From Marasmius tenuissimus (taxonomy: Eukaryota; Basidiomycota; Agaricomycetes; Agaricales; Marasmiaceae), in contig JAQOTA010000050.1 of assembly GCA_029532415.1 (NCBI GenBank), positions 186,001 through 250,000 of the forward strand: DNA of 64,000 bases. The letters are read 5' to 3'. The position numbers and the translations under genes were made by a program. This document shows, in pieces, positions 23,222 to 35,902 of this stretch. The stretch's first letter is position 1; the number at the start of each line of letters is the position of its first letter. The notes beneath the pieces were generated by a model. It did not search any database. It was not told where the DNA came from and saw only the letters and a list, made by a program, of their open reading frames with translations.

Positions 23222-26200
23222 CTAGGCATCCGCAGCCCCATCATCTGCTTCCGCATCCTCTTGGTCGTCGTTCGAGTCGTAATCGTCCGGGTATTTCACC
23301 GTCGATCGCGTAGACGTTGTACTCGCGTCAGAGTCGGACGATTCCACTCCCATATCTTCATCATCCTCTTCATTTTCCTCCTCAGTTTCCCATCCAGGCA
23401 CATCTTTCAAAAGCTCCCCCGTCTCTACGTCGTATGTAGGTAAGGGCTTGTCATTCTTTGTTGCCTCCAGCTCCAGCTGCCTCGTGTGCGCACGAGTTGA
23501 ATGGCCGACACCTCCACCACGATTTCTCATGAACAGATCTCGGTTGCCGAAGAAATTAACGTAGTAGGCTTCCCAGTCATATGCTTTGGCAACCAACTTT
23601 CCCTCCCAAACAATCTTGCGGACTCTGGCCACTGATTTAGGTGGAAGAAGATCCTTCGCTGCCGCGGTTTCCTCGTTGTAGTCCATGGTTAACCCGTCAT
23701 GAAAAGCAGGCTCGAGGTAGGCACCCCGTATCACTCTAGCCGGATCGACGAAACCAAATGCATCGGGGTCCGATGCCGGAAGGAAACAAACTTTGGGCAG
23801 GTGCTTTGCAGTCCAACCATGTTGGTAGGTTGTGTCCAGCTCGTACCATCTAACCCACAGAAAGTCCATCTTTTGTACCTTCCGATCCTCAGGCCTTATC
23901 TTATCGTCCTATACCCAAACGTTTGCGTGAAAGACCCCAATAACGCGAGCATAGCGATATGGGTGTCTCTCCTCCTCACGAGTGACTTCATCTGCCAGTA
24001 ACATGATATCAGGATGGGTGCGGGGATTGATCGTCTGGGCTTTCTGATGCAGGTTGTACGTGTTGTAGTGTATACGGAAGGTTCGGTGAATGTAGATGCG
24101 GTTCTTGACGAATATGAGCGAATTGAGTTGTCTGCGATCAAGTTCTTCGTCGCCCGAGAGCCCGAGAATTCTGTAGAGAAGATGTGAACGTAGGTTATCG
24201 TAAAAGTACTGAAATGAGATTGAAAGTCAGTAAATTTTTCTCGTTTCAAAGACTGGTATACTTACAAGGAGAGCAGGATCGTCTTCATCACTCATAAACT
24301 TGTGGAGCTTCAGTGGGTATCACTCACTAGGCGACATCTGATACCTCTCCTTCGGGTTTCCTAGGGGCAGTCTCTCCCTGTCCGGAATCGTATACACGGT
24401 GTCCTTGGCCTTGTGATGTTCTACGAATCGACCCTTGACACAGAGAGAGTGCAACAACCTCGCGCGTCTATGGTACATTGCTATTTGTGGTTCGTGATTA
24501 CGCTTGTTCGTTTGACCATATAGCCTCTTGGTGTGTATGTGTTTGCGCTCTCTCTAATCAGAATAAAAAGTTAGTTCAAGTTTGAAAAGTATAGCTGTTG
24601 GACGTACCATGTGAGTCGTGTAGCTATCAAGGCTACCAAATGCCTTGATGAAGTACGGGTAATGTGTCGGCATGTGGGTCTTGAACGTCTTCTCTTTCAG
24701 CCCGTTGGCATCCTCTTCACTGGCATCACTCTTCTTGTTCTTTGGTGCCTTGCCCTGTTTGTGTCTCTTCTTTGCCCGGCTAGCTTCAGTGTTCTGCCTC
24801 TTTTCTGCCTCTTCCGGGATCTCCTTTGTCGTGTAGGCGGCGCAAGTCTTGTTTACAAATCGCCAGAGAGATTTGCCGTACTGGGTGATCCTACTGTCGA
24901 GCGTTGCGACAGTTGAATCAGTATGCATCCCAAGTGATGCGTATGCTATGAGGACATTGAAGTCCCAGAGCAGGTCGAGTATCACGTCGTTGTGCTCGTC
25001 GGGAAGCAGACCCTCAAAGCAGGGGATGGAGCACTGAATACGTTGAGTAAAAGTCGAGCAGCGGGGACACGAAACTCAAACCTGTATAACGTCCTCGAAA
25101 TCTCGAAAGGCAAACTTCTTCATCAACGTGACGTTGTTCACGAACGGCTGAATTGTTCCATTGTCAAATGTCGGAACATTACAACACCTGGACAAGAATT
25201 AGCAAAGTTCGAGATGCTGATACAGTGCTGGCCTTACCTGCTATTCAGAATGCTCAGATTTCCATTGTCCTCTGCGAAGACAAGACAGTTGAGGTGCTTG
25301 AAGAGAGATTCCATAAGACCTGCGAGCTCATGCATCGTGTCGGCGACAAGGAGGTTGTAGTAGTTGTCGTCAACCTGATGCAACAGTTCAGAAAAAGTGT
25401 TCTATAATTTTTTGGTCAGCTCAAGAACGTTCAGTCGTCAGACAACTTACTCGATCCAGCTGCTCTGAAGCCCCCCCCTTCATAATTTCAACCACGATAT
25501 CACTTGTCAGGGCCATCCCATATTGGAAGATGCAGCTGCGAGACTCCTCGATCCACTCCCTTCGTTCGTCTGAATCCACCCTCTTCTCGTCCCTCCGCCG
25601 GTGATCCCATTTCATTCCCAATTGATAAATTTGGGATTTTTTAATCATACACTGCGGGCACGGGTATTCCGACAGAAACTTGATGCTAGCGAGGAGAACC
25701 TTTTCGACATAGTCGGCAGAATGCGCGAAGAGTCTGGGGAAGAGGAGGCGAATGATACCATCAGCACACCTTTCCAACTTTCCGTGGAGATAAGCGTCAA
25801 CGAATCCAGGGTCGGAGATTATGAGCGCCCAAACGAGCTGAATCAGCTCTCAATTGACGAAGCAGAAGACTTCCTCTGTTGCCGCACGCCCCATGAGGTC
25901 TTTGTACTTTTGCTTGAAAGAATCAGGAATCTGTATCGATGAATTAGATCTATCACGTTATAAAAAGTGGTATGAAACTGACCTTGGGCACATAGACGAC
26001 ATGATTCATGGCGAACATTGATGGATTGGACCGTCTGTGCTTGGACATGTTGCCAAAGGAGACATATCCGGGCCAGATAGAACGATTGGAAAAGTGGGTC
26101 AATAGCGTACTGTCGGAGTACTGCATAATTGCGACCACGACCACCTCATGCTGGCATCCATCAGGTACCCTGCTCGCAACCTCTCTCTCCATCTCGAGCA

Positions 26201-27416
26201 TTCTGTCGGAGGTGTAAGCCTCTCCATAGATCCTCTGAACGGGCTCCCCAGGCGCAGGCTCCCAGAACAACTTGTATGGCTTAAGATGGAGAGAATAGAA
26301 CGAGGTGTCTTGGAAGTCGTCTGTTATACAATCGAGAGCCTTCCTATACCAGATATCCTCCACTCAAAATTTGCAAGCGTTGTTCTCCTTGCACTTCGTC
26401 CCAGCGCATGGAAGCGGGATGTCCACATAGCCGTCTTGCCATCCAGAGTATGAGCCAAAGGGCAGGGAAGAAGAGATATCTCCCTTTTTGATCGCTGGTA
26501 TTTCCTCCCCTTCGTAGTTATCAAGCTTGCTTGCTTCTTTCGCACTATCGAAGGTTGCAATGTGGGAGGGGTGATAATCAGGTTGTCGGAAGATGTCGAC
26601 AAGGTCGTTGATATTCTGAAGGGAAACACTGTTTGCACTGGCGTTGTAAAACCAGTCCATTATGCGGAACGTGATCGGGTTGGAAAAGGGGGCATAGGGA
26701 GGTGGCGGTTTGGGAGGTGCTTTGGGATCACCCGCCGGGGGTTGGGGATCTGGCTTTGGACGTCTGAACACTGCATTGGGTCGGCGGCCTCGCCTTCGTG
26801 TAACAGAAAAGCCTGTGCTATCAATCAAGTCGTCCATTCCAATGTCCTTGTCTGGGTCGCGAGAAGGAAGCTTGAAACGATGGATTTTGAATAACCCAAA
26901 GCTGTCTTTATGCAAGACAATGAAGGGGTCACTTGGCGGCGGGGCTCTTTCTGGCGATGGTTCTGGCACTGGCGTTGGCTCCCGTACTGGTGTTGGTTCT
27001 GGCGCTGGCTCTTCTGGCTCGGGCTCGGGTTCTGGGATCGCTTGCAAGAGGAATTCACAATGATAGGCTAGGTCCATCTCCCAGTATTGTAGAGGTAGCT
27101 GTCGAGTGCGACGAGACCTTCCCTCCGTAGCCTGTGATCCAGTAGGTGGTTCAATTTGTTGAGATTGCTCTGTCTGAACTGCGGGGGGTGCTTCGTCTAC
27201 CTCCATTTGCGCCTCATTTATTCCCTGCTCAGTCTCCTGCCCAATCTCCTGATCAATCTGCATTTCTACTTCCTCTGGGGCCGAGTCCACCACCTGCATA
27301 GTCATAAGGGCATGTTGAACTTGAACTGGGACAAGGTTTTTTCGGCAATGATGGCTATGAACGTTTCTCCCTCTAGAGGTATCGAATGTCCTGGGGCAAT
27401 AATTACATGGACATTT
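23222..27416 (-). pseudogene. Plavaka-type DNA transposon protein, decayed
   Basis: A long minus-strand gene in about eight exons with the features of agaricomycete Plavaka elements. An N-terminal zinc-finger-like segment (C-x2-C-x2-C ... H-x2-HHC, from 27416) is followed by an acidic, proline-rich linker, then CKENNACKF / VEDIWYRK, KPYKLFWEPAPGEPVQR, YVSFGNMSKHRR, YPCPQC with ADYVEKVLLASI, and a C-terminal block MDFLWVRWYELD ... FGFVDPARVIRG ... NRDLFMRNRGGGVGH before an acidic tail ending at 23222. Four stops interrupt the reading frame: TGA at 26364-26366, TGA at 25850-25852, TGA at 24320-24322 and TAG at 23909-23911. All can arise by C-to-T change. Terminal repeats of the element were not identified. 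The 291-bp hairpin at 27828 lies just upstream of its 5' end. Confidence 0.75.
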
Positions 27417-27827
27417 CTGAGGAGACGTCAGGGATCCATGCTCGCAAGGTAAACGATTTCACGCACCCCCATGATGAATCAGAGCACAATAATATTGATA
27501 AATTAGATCTTTCTGGGAGAGATATGAGCATTAACCAGCGAAAAGACCAGCGACAGTTCTCACCTCTGGCTAAACAAATGTTTGATAGCCGTCCAAGGAC
27601 GACCGATTGTATCTAGGACCTGCAAATGTATTTCAGCTGTCGTTGAACGTGGCAACATGACAGGTCCTAGCGATTTTCTATTTTTTCTACTACGAGACTC
27701 TTTCTAATGTGAGTCTTTTCGACTCTTGAGCTCAGTCAAACTTTACTTTATTTACGGTAAGGCATTTTATTGTTCTAATCTACCTGGTACTATGTAGAGT
27801 TGAGGTGAAAAAACTTACCGCCAGCAC

Positions 27828-28118
27828 GTTGGTGGTGGTTCTGGTTGAAGAGTGGCATAAAGGGGGCTATGCTGTCCGCGTTCCCAGGATATAGCCCACG
27901 AGCTGTCCAATCCGTCTAGCGCGCAGATAAATTTGAGGCTGGGAAGATAAGACGAGATAAGAGATAAGAGAGATCTCATCTGGTCTTATCTCTTTTATCA
28001 CCCAGCGCTCAAATTTATCTGCGCGCTAGACGGATTGGACAGCTCATGGGCTATATCCTGGGAACGCGGACAGCACAGCCCCCTTTATGCCACTCATCAA
28101 CCAGAACCACCACCAACA
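27828..28118. repeat. 291-bp near-perfect inverted repeat (long hairpin)
   Basis: Two arms of about 145 bp, 27828-27972 and 27973-28118, are almost identical in inverted orientation; the centre is the palindrome AGATCT at 27971-27976. Shared arm blocks include GTTGGTGGTGGTTCTGGTTG, TAAAGGGGGCT, CGCGTTCCCAGGATATAGCC and CGTCTAGCGCGCAGATAAAT. Mismatches cluster near the centre. There is essentially no loop. It could be a foldback MITE, the joined ends of an element, or a source of double-stranded RNA. It lies between the Plavaka and Spt5-like pseudogenes. Confidence 0.9.
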
Positions 28119-28467
28119 AGCTCAGTGGTCGCCCACCAGAGGTAAGTCTGGCTCTAAACGTCGTACAAATACAGTAGTATCGTAGCGATTACAATACAAA
28201 GTATTTCTAAGAATTTGAGAGATAGAATGGTGGCGAAAAGCCCCCCAAAAATCCTTTTTATCATCAATGAAAACAAAAAAACGCAGCAAGAGATGCTGAC
28301 AGTCGATTTTATAGGCTCGGCTATGGCATCTATGGACTAGGTGTAACGCGCTGCACGTTCTATTTCGGTATGTGGTGTATCCTATGAACCTCCAGACAAG
28401 ACAAGCTGACATTTGCTGGAACCAGGTCGTCAACCTTCAAAACTTTCATCTCTCCAAAACTCGAACC

Positions 28468-31400
28468 ATGGCTGCTGGAAAACGCAGAAGAACAGGCGTT
28501 GACTCGTTTCTGGATGTTGCTGCTGTAGAGGATGGAAATGACGAGGATGAAGTGGAATTGGAAGTCGAGGAGCGCTTTGAGGTCAGCGACAACGACAATG
28601 ACAACGGTAAGTTGAATACACCATTGTTATTGCTCTTTTTTTTTTGATTGTTCTTTCATTCATAGACTCTACTTCTGCCCGCAAGCAAGTCACCCCCGAA
28701 GCACACGAAGATCAACGGGCATTTATAAATGCTCTCTGCGACGACCTGACTGCTCGTTATGTCCGTGATCCGAAGCCCGACGAAAGACCATCCCCACGAC
28801 CACAAACTCCACTATTCCTTCCATCTTCCTCTGAATCACCAATGCCCACATATCCTTCCATGTCTCCCCAGCTCTCAAGGCCCACCTCTTGGATCCCTCT
28901 TGTTGATCGAAGGGACCCTTGGGAACGTATTCATACACTCAACAGGAACACTGAAATCGCCAATACCTCCACTTTGGATTGTGGCTACATTCGCGAAGAG
29001 AGAAAAAACGATATTCTCGTGCCGTCAGTACACGCTTGAGAGAGTACGTTGGGCCTCTCGAATGGGTGACCGTTTGCTCTGGGACATACCGTGGTGATGT
29101 GGGTATAGCGATCTTGCTGCCACGAGACGACGAGGACGATGAAGAAGATAGGGAGCAGGAGGAGATCCTCCAGAATAAACTGGAGTACAACCCGGTGAAG
29201 AAGTGGAGGCTCAAGCAGGAAAAGGATATTGAGCAGATGAGGGCTGAACAGAGGGAACTCATTCACAAGTTGCGCCACAAAAAAAGAGGCGTGGATTTCC
29301 TCGAACTGGAGGATCTTCGCTGCAAACACGACGAATTTCAGGTTCTCCTCGTGCCATGGCATCCCCTCAGTGAACGCGAAAAGTCTGAGCTACAACAGGA
29401 GGATCCGGACATCATTCGACCCTTTGCTAGCGAAACTGACGGATCCTCCGTTCACCGCAATCCTCCCCGTCTATTCAACGCCAAAGAGTACGATAATGTT
29501 GAAAAGGTCAAAGTTAGGGAACTCAAGCTCTACCGATACAACAACTCGATGTTTGTCCCCGAGGGACTACTGATCACCAACTATAATCGAAAGGACCTTC
29601 TACTCGCGACTTCGATTCCACTCAAGCTCGAGAAAGCTTTCAGGGAGTCGAACCACTTCATCCTCTAATCCTCTCCTTTTCCCCATCCCTCCGGACCGAT
29701 CCTTCTCCACCATCTGCATCGAATCAGACCCCTCACCATGGAACAATTGTTACCTTCAAGCACTTGCAGGTCCAAGCTAGGTTGAATAAACCCCAGACAG
29801 CCATTGTGAGCACCAAGGTAGACACGGAGCAGGTCTTAAAATCTATCGTTGGCCCCGTTGACTATGCGAACGAGACACCTGAGGGGAGGTTTCTGCGGGA
29901 GAGGAAGGAAGAAGAGACTCGGCGTGAGCAGCGAAAGCTTCAGGAGGTAGTCAGCAAGGGCGAACATGCTGCCGAAGTCCGACATCTTCTCAAACCCCAC
30001 AAGAAAGATGACTGGGTCATCATAGTGACAGGGAAAGATCGCGGTAAACATGGTTGCGTCCTCGCCAGGTACCAGGACATTATTACTGTGATCATACCCG
30101 AATATCACATCTTCACTACCTGCCATGTCAACGCAGCAAAGCGAATACCCTCCCCTGTGGAGAGAGACACTTGTCTCGACGTGTTTGGTATGAGGAGGGA
30201 GCTTGTTCCGGTTCCCTGGGTCGGGATTGAGGTATGGGTGACCAGAGGGCCTCAGAGCGGGTGCATCGGCTGTGTTGAGATGGTGGAGAGAGTGGAGGGG
30301 AGATTCAGGAGAAGATTGATAGTTGGGCTATGGGTTGATGCACTCAAGAAGATGGTCCTCGCTGACCACGACCACATACTAACAACTCTGTAAGTCTTTT
30401 ACTTCGGCTTTCTTATAGATATCATCCTAACTTTGTTATCAGTAGGGCGCAACATCTGCGAGATGCTCAACCTTTGAGTGAGAGGCAGAACGTCATTTAT
30501 GGCATCTCTCGTTCATTGTTGACTGGCCGCGAACTATGGTTGGGCACTCGAGTACGCATCACGAAAGGCCAGCTCAAAGGCCAGTTAGGACTAGTGCGAG
30601 GGGTAAACGTCACCTTCAAGACGAACAAGTTGCAGAAAGACTGGCATGTTTTGGGGAAGGCCGTGTCGCATCACAAGGGGATCCAGCTCAAGATTGAACT
30701 CAAGACTCAAATGGCTGTGAACACAGGGCTGGCGACCGTCGACTACCTGCGTGTCTGTGATTCGAAAAGTGGCAATTTACTGAACTGAGCCTACCCTGTC
30801 AGATCCGGCTCTTTCTACGACTTTCGTCCAGACCTCAAGGACCTCCCGGTTCTAGTGGAGGAGTTGGATCGTTCGGAGGGTCCTGGTACTCCCCAGTGGA
30901 CAAGAGAAGAAATGGAAACCATGTGGTCCGATACGACACCGGGACCTCATTGGGATCCCAATTCATTTTCTCCTTACCCTATCAGCGCAATTTCTACTCC
31001 CCAGTGGTCAGGACACGAGATCGAAGACATGCACTTCGGTGCGAACCAGGAAAGTGCTTGGAATCCCAATGCGTCTTCTCCTCTTCCTGTTGTCACCACA
31101 ATTCCATCTCCTCCCTCGCCAAACCCTGAACCAGATCATGAGCCCCTCAACCCCTCTGAGCAGCAGGCTGCTGCAGATAGACTGGAAGAGTTTTGTCTGC
31201 AGGCATTCCGAGAAGCGGAGGAAGAGGAAACGGCTCAGGCAGCAGCTTCAGTTCCTCAACACTGGATCCTTCACCCAAAACTCGTAGGCCTCAGGGTGCA
31301 AGCTTCTGTCGAGGACCAAGATGTTTACCTCGACATTGTGGCCCGCGGCAACGGCGCAACAGCTCAACAGAAGGTAGATGGCACAAATCAATCCATCCAC

Positions 31401-31763
31401 GACATCGCCACTGTCCAGCGTGCTCGAGATCTGATCAAGCCCAGCACTGAGAAGAACCTTATGGTTGTCGTGGGAGGTGATCCCGAACACATTGGTAAAC
31501 TTGTTTGACGAGTGTCCAATCTTTGTTTGGGCTCGAAATCGGAGGAGAATCATTGGATGATCCTCGCTGTCATAGAGAAGACTAGTCCAACTGCCGTAGA
31601 AAATTTGACCTCGGAGCGTCTTGAGCTGGATCCCAAGACCATGCTGGGGAGAGTCTACGAGTCGAAGAAGAACAGAGCTGTGGGCACAGAGTATATGAAG
31701 ATTATTCGCAATGCAGCACTGGCTTCCAACAGACGTATGGTCCCAGTTCACCCTCTCTCTTGA
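28468..31763 (+). pseudogene. Spt5/KOW-like multicopy protein, decayed
   Basis: Resembles the expanded family of Spt5-like proteins of agaricomycetes; true Spt5 is a transcription elongation factor. The order is: MAAGKRRR start and acidic N-terminus (28468-28606, donor gtaagt), exon from about 28664, a first KOW-type motif in WVTVCSGTYRGDVGIA (about 29067), a second with VIIVTGKDRGKHGCV (about 30016), a third in RVRITKGQLKGQLGLVRG (about 30550), and a C-terminal domain with KNLMVVVGGDPEHIGKLV (about 31450-31505). A clean intron is 30390-30442. Breaks: an apparent one-base loss near 29036; TAA at 29666-29668 with a frame change; TGA at 30786-30788 and at 31506-31508, both followed by long continuation in the same frame. 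At 31506 the family pattern suggests Arg-Arg, so CGA to TGA is likely. Confidence 0.65.
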
Positions 31764-32022
31764 CCCATTTTCCTGCAATGACTTCTCTTGCTACAAATTC
31801 TTGCTATAGATGCTAATGTACTGTATAATTTCTTGTAGCCATAGCATACCATGAATTTTTACTTGTAGTTCCTGTCAAAATGACTGAAACGACACATATA
31901 CCCAGACACGTCCCAAACATAGACAAACAGGATGCGCCCCATAAATTTGCGTCCCCAATTCCCTTCCTCCCCATTGTCTCTTCTCCTTGTACCTCCATCT
32001 CTTCTGTTGTCCTTTGCTCAAT
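31764..32022. other. Short spacer
   Basis: About 260 bp between two decayed same-strand genes. It contains a pyrimidine-rich segment (31960-32020) before the next start codon. Confidence 0.4.
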
Positions 32023-32145
32023 ATGTCTATCCCTACCCCAAATTCCATGCAACGATGGCATCCTGCTCGATATCCAGGTGCTGTGTCCCAAGCTCAAACT
32101 CAAGCGCCCACCGAATCGGCCATTCAAGTTTGCGATCAGCGTCAA

Positions 32146-32181
<36 letters not shown>

Positions 32182-34185
32182 CAACAGCAGCAACAGCAGC
32201 CTCAGCCTCAGCCTCAGCCTCAGCCTCATCCTCAGCCTCAACCACAACCAGAGGATATACCCGACAGGGCAACACTGGATCAAATATGAAAAGCATGTTT
32301 GATAGTACAAGGTCTTCGAGCCAAAAAGCCAGAAAACGAGGTCCAGCGTTCCTCAAAACTCAACAAACATCGGAAGTTCATTACTACCTCGTATGATTCT
32401 CCTTTTGGGTATATACGTTTATTAACTATCTGCCAGGGCCGATCCTACTCAGCTTCCACCCGACGAGTTTCAAGGCAGAGATGCCTATAAGGCATGCGAA
32501 CCCCTCAAGCTTGCAGCAAAATATCTCTTTCGGTGCCTTGACCCCCTCGCCTCCATCCCGGAAATCCTCACGGTCGGCATGATCGATTGCGGATACCTTT
32601 CCAACGACTACATCCAAGACCTGTTGGTACATGCGTTCATTTTGGACATTCACTGATCGTGCGTTCATTCTAGGCACCCGAGCGAGTACAAACGAGAGTT
32701 GGACTTGTATAATAGGCTCCTGAAACACAGCCCTCAGCTTCGGGAGTTCCTGGAGACATTACATGAAATGAAGGATTATGACGGTGTGGAAGACGTTGGG
32801 AAGATGGTACGTATGTTATCTTCTCGGGCCGCAAGCTTCTCTCATATATTCCTTAGCTGCAACGAATCGCTTCACAAGCCAAGTCAAGTGACGCACACGA
32901 AGTATCAACCAGGATTATCGGTTACATCCCCCGCACTCCGAGTGACGACGACTGTCTCAAACCTCCCATCGACGCAAAGAACAAAGATTTACAGGTCTCA
33001 ATCACCCCGACATTGCTGCACTGTTGGCACCACAAGACCTACACAAGCATCTCTTCCTCCCACACACAGACAAGCACTACAAACGGTGAGTCGCCATTCC
33101 TATCACGCGGCTATTCTAACTAGTGTTTTTCATAGCGCCGTTGCTAAGATGATGAAGAAGGGCAAGAAGAAGATCAACTTGTATTTGCTCCATCTCCCCA
33201 AGTTCCTATATGGACGATACGTCCCCGGTAACTCATTTGCCGGCCTATTCACAAGCAATATCATGTTTTGTGTAAGTATCCTGTTGTTCTTACCCTACGT
33301 TGACTGATTGTACTTCCAAGACCAGCCATTCGATTTTCACCACACCTTCTTCTGCCTTGAGACATGAGGATCGGGAATCCGCCAAGGGAAACGACACCCA
33401 GATGAACATCCACTATGTCACTGCAGGAATGATTTGCTATGTAGCTTATCATGTACGTGCTCTTTTCTTGATGAGATTCCTGTACTGATGCGCTCTCCAC
33501 CAGATCTGCCATGCTCTTGTCGTCTCAGATACATGAGATCAAGACGACAAATTCAACTATTCTGAATTCTTTCACTGTACCCATACCCTCCTCACCGGAA
33601 GTTTCTTCGATACGCAGGACTATCTCGATGCAGTGTCCAAGGAGGTTCCACGCTTGGATAACGAGAAAGACCTCTCGGAGAACGAGTTGTTGGAGCATCT
33701 TGAGAAGGCGTCAGAGCTCATCATTGAAACCGACAGGGTGAGACATGCGGCATGGCAACAAGATGTATTTCGTCAGTGGAACATGTGAGTACCCATTCAT
33801 CCTCGTCTGAGTTCTCATTCATGATTGTTTCTCTAGTGAGCTTTTTGGATGTGCCTCTGGCCGTGGTCGCCATCGAGGTTCTGACGATGACAGGGCAATG
33901 CCAGGTGAAGGAGCAGCTATCGCTGCTCTCTTGAGCCGGGCCTCCTCACCAGATGAGGATGAGGATGAGGATGACGACAACGACAACGACAACAATGACA
34001 ATGACAATGACTTTTTTTCAGCCAAGCAAGCTCTCGACGGAGAGGACGACAACGACGACCTGTACTACGACCCCGATGGCACCCCTCATAGACAACCTCG
34101 CAAGGATGGCGCCGACAACGACAACGGCGGGGAACGCCCTCGCAAGCGAGCTCGCACGGCTAACGACGGTAATACGGACGCTTAG
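32023..34185 (+). pseudogene. DUF6698-like agaricomycete protein, decayed
   Basis: Starts MSIPTPNSMQRW, runs through a polyglutamine/QP tract, then EVQRSSKLNKHRKF, intron 32391-32436, ADPTQLPPDEFQGRDAYKAC, EPLKLAAKYLFRC, GMIDCGYLSNDYIQDL, HPSEYKRELDLYNRLLKH, GLNHPDIAALLAPQ, INLYLLHLPKFLYGRY, IFTTPSSA and KFNYSEFFHCTHTLL, and ends in an acidic Asp/Asn tail with a basic RPRKRAR cluster (possible nuclear signal). This order matches the family I recall as DUF6698; its function is unknown. Breaks: TGA at 32287-32289 within one continuing frame, a frame change near 32990 and TGA at 33534-33536, where Trp or Arg would fit. Six or more introns have normal signals, so it decayed as an intron-bearing gene and not as a retrocopy. 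Confidence 0.6.
32143..32245 (+). repeat. CAG/CAA and CAGCCT microsatellite (polyQ, QP coding)
   Basis: About 19 CAG/CAA codons followed by about ten CAGCCT-type units, inside exon 1 of the DUF6698-like pseudogene. All three forward frames are open here, giving spurious polyA and polyS frames as well. Confidence 0.9.
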
Positions 34186-34790
34186 TATCTTCTCTCTTTT
34201 CCTTCTTTTCTTGTAATTTCTATTCACTGCTCCCCTTTCCTTTCCCATTCTTTCTGATGCTTGTTGCTTCCCGCTGTACCATTTGCTCCATGTGTATTTT
34301 TACTACTGTATTGCTCACCGCCAATCCACTGCTTTTTTTTGGACACCCTACCCAGTGTGCTCATGTCATCGTATGAGGCGTGTGAGATCAATGGGCTACA
34401 GGAAGCCGAGTTCACGTTACGATATGTACACTTTGAGGCTCAGAGTGTTCAGGATCTCTGTAGAGGTCGTGAACGCTCATGAACACTGGGAACCTCATGG
34501 CGCTCGTATACATGCCAAGGCTCATAGTGTTCATGAGATATGTAGTGCTCATGATCGCTCATGAGCACTCCGAGCCTCATGGCGGTCATGAGCACTGCAA
34601 GGCTTGCAGGGCTCACAAGGGCACACAAGAAAAGAGGTGTCCCGTATTCACTTGTGAGCAGCCCCGAGGCTCACACTGCTCATGAGCGATCAGGGCGTTT
34701 ATGAGCAGTCATATTCTATCGACATTTGTTCTGGTGACATGACTAGGACTCCTTGGATGCTATCGAGCGCTGTGTACAATGGTATTTAGT
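34186..34790. other. Intergenic containing GCTCATGAGC-rich repeat
   Basis: No gene is supported. The open frames here are by-products of the repeat described at 34431-34720. Confidence 0.5.
34431..34720. repeat. GCTCATGAGC-motif repeat, relative of the 21576 MITE
   Basis: Many copies of GCTCATGA / TCATGAGCAC and GAGGCTCA arranged as short palindromes, the same vocabulary as the element at 21576-21778. Clear terminal repeats were not found, so the borders are approximate. Confidence 0.55.
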
Positions 34791-35418
34791 ACAAAGAGCT
34801 TGAGGGAGCAAAATTATCGAATCGACGGTCAAAGGATGCGAATTGATATACCCAGAGGTGAAGCTCTTTTCTACATACCTCAAGAGAAGTTGCAGGCGCC
34901 AGTCTTGATAGAAATCATGCCACCATTAATATGCGCTTCTGAATGACAAACTTGGACTTGTGCTTGGTCAATAGCACCTAAGTCATAGGCGATTCCTGTT
35001 CTCTTTCGTCATAACGAGGCCTCCTCAAATGATATATCCGACGGTATCGAGCTGCGTTCGATACAAAGGGCTTTAGGAGGCAAAATTACCTCAACGGGTG
35101 GAAGATGTGAATTGACATAAGTACCCAACAATGATGAAATCCAATCCGAGGGGACTTCAAAGATGGATGATGCTCCATTCCTTGTACCTCGTAACAAGGT
35201 TGAATTTGCAGGAAACAGTCGCGATCATGATCACGCCACTGTCGATGTTGTCTGTTCTGTGATCAAGCACTGAGCACAGTTCAGTACATGTTACTGAGTG
35301 CATATATAGAAATGAAATTGCGAAATTTTCGAACAGTGCTTGAACTTGATCATGCATGACTACCCCTTGAAGACGTCCGAGTCGCCGGATACACAAATCA
35401 CTTGTTCGATTATTAGTA
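34791..35418 (+). repeat. Segmental duplication copy 2, left part (plus an extra partial copy)
   Basis: 35155-35418 matches 9780-10000 in direct orientation ('cttgtacctcgtaacaagg', 'ggaaacagtcgcgatcatg', 'gtcgccggatacacaaat'). 34791-34940 is a further, more diverged partial copy of the same sequence, so the repeat occurs at least three times in the window. The copy is cut at 35418 by the pogo element and resumes at 41067. Confidence 0.7.
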
Positions 35419-35443
35419 CAGTCATCTACCGGTCAATGACACA
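35419..35443 (+). repeat. Left terminal inverted repeat of the pogo element
   Basis: 25 bp identical to the reverse complement of 41042-41066. GTCAATGACAC recurs just inside (about 35451), a possible transposase-binding repeat. Confidence 0.9.
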
Positions 35444-35902
35444 CGGTCAGTCAATGACACAAACACCTCTAGAGCCACAAGCACTGTACCTACCCTCTTC
35501 AAAAAATTATCCTAGACGACTCTATGTGTCTTCTCTTTGATACGGGTAGTCTGATGATGTTATCTCTCACTCCAAATAATAGAGGAATGAATTATCCCTC
35601 ATTTTTATAGTGTTACGCCTCTAGAGAGGTCAAATGGTCTCAGAAAGCTACCGGGATTGGTCAGTACACTCACAAGGAGACATTGAACAAAAGCTTGGCC
35701 GCTTTATGTGTATACCTGGAGAGGGAGACCATATTCTGGATGGGACACCCAACGAGCACCTATGGAGAGTCACACTCCAAATATGGAAGGTGGTCGATCG
35801 CGCTCAGCCACTGGCCCATTGCACGACTCGTCGCCGGTCGGAATGAAGTTTAATTTTTTTCTCTTGTCCTCAGTCAACACACCATTCTCTGTTCACGGTT
35901 AG

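Noticed and set aside
26710..27130. Long Gly/Leu-rich plus-strand frames
   Set aside because: They are shadows of the Pro/Glu-rich linker of the minus-strand Plavaka protein.
27828..28118. Hairpin as a transcription terminator or CRISPR-like array
   Set aside because: It is far too long for a terminator, occurs in a eukaryotic genome and has only one pair of arms with no spacers.
31932..32396. Polyalanine and polyserine frames over the CAG repeat
   Set aside because: They are alternative frames of the polyglutamine microsatellite; only the glutamine frame continues into the DUF6698-like exon.
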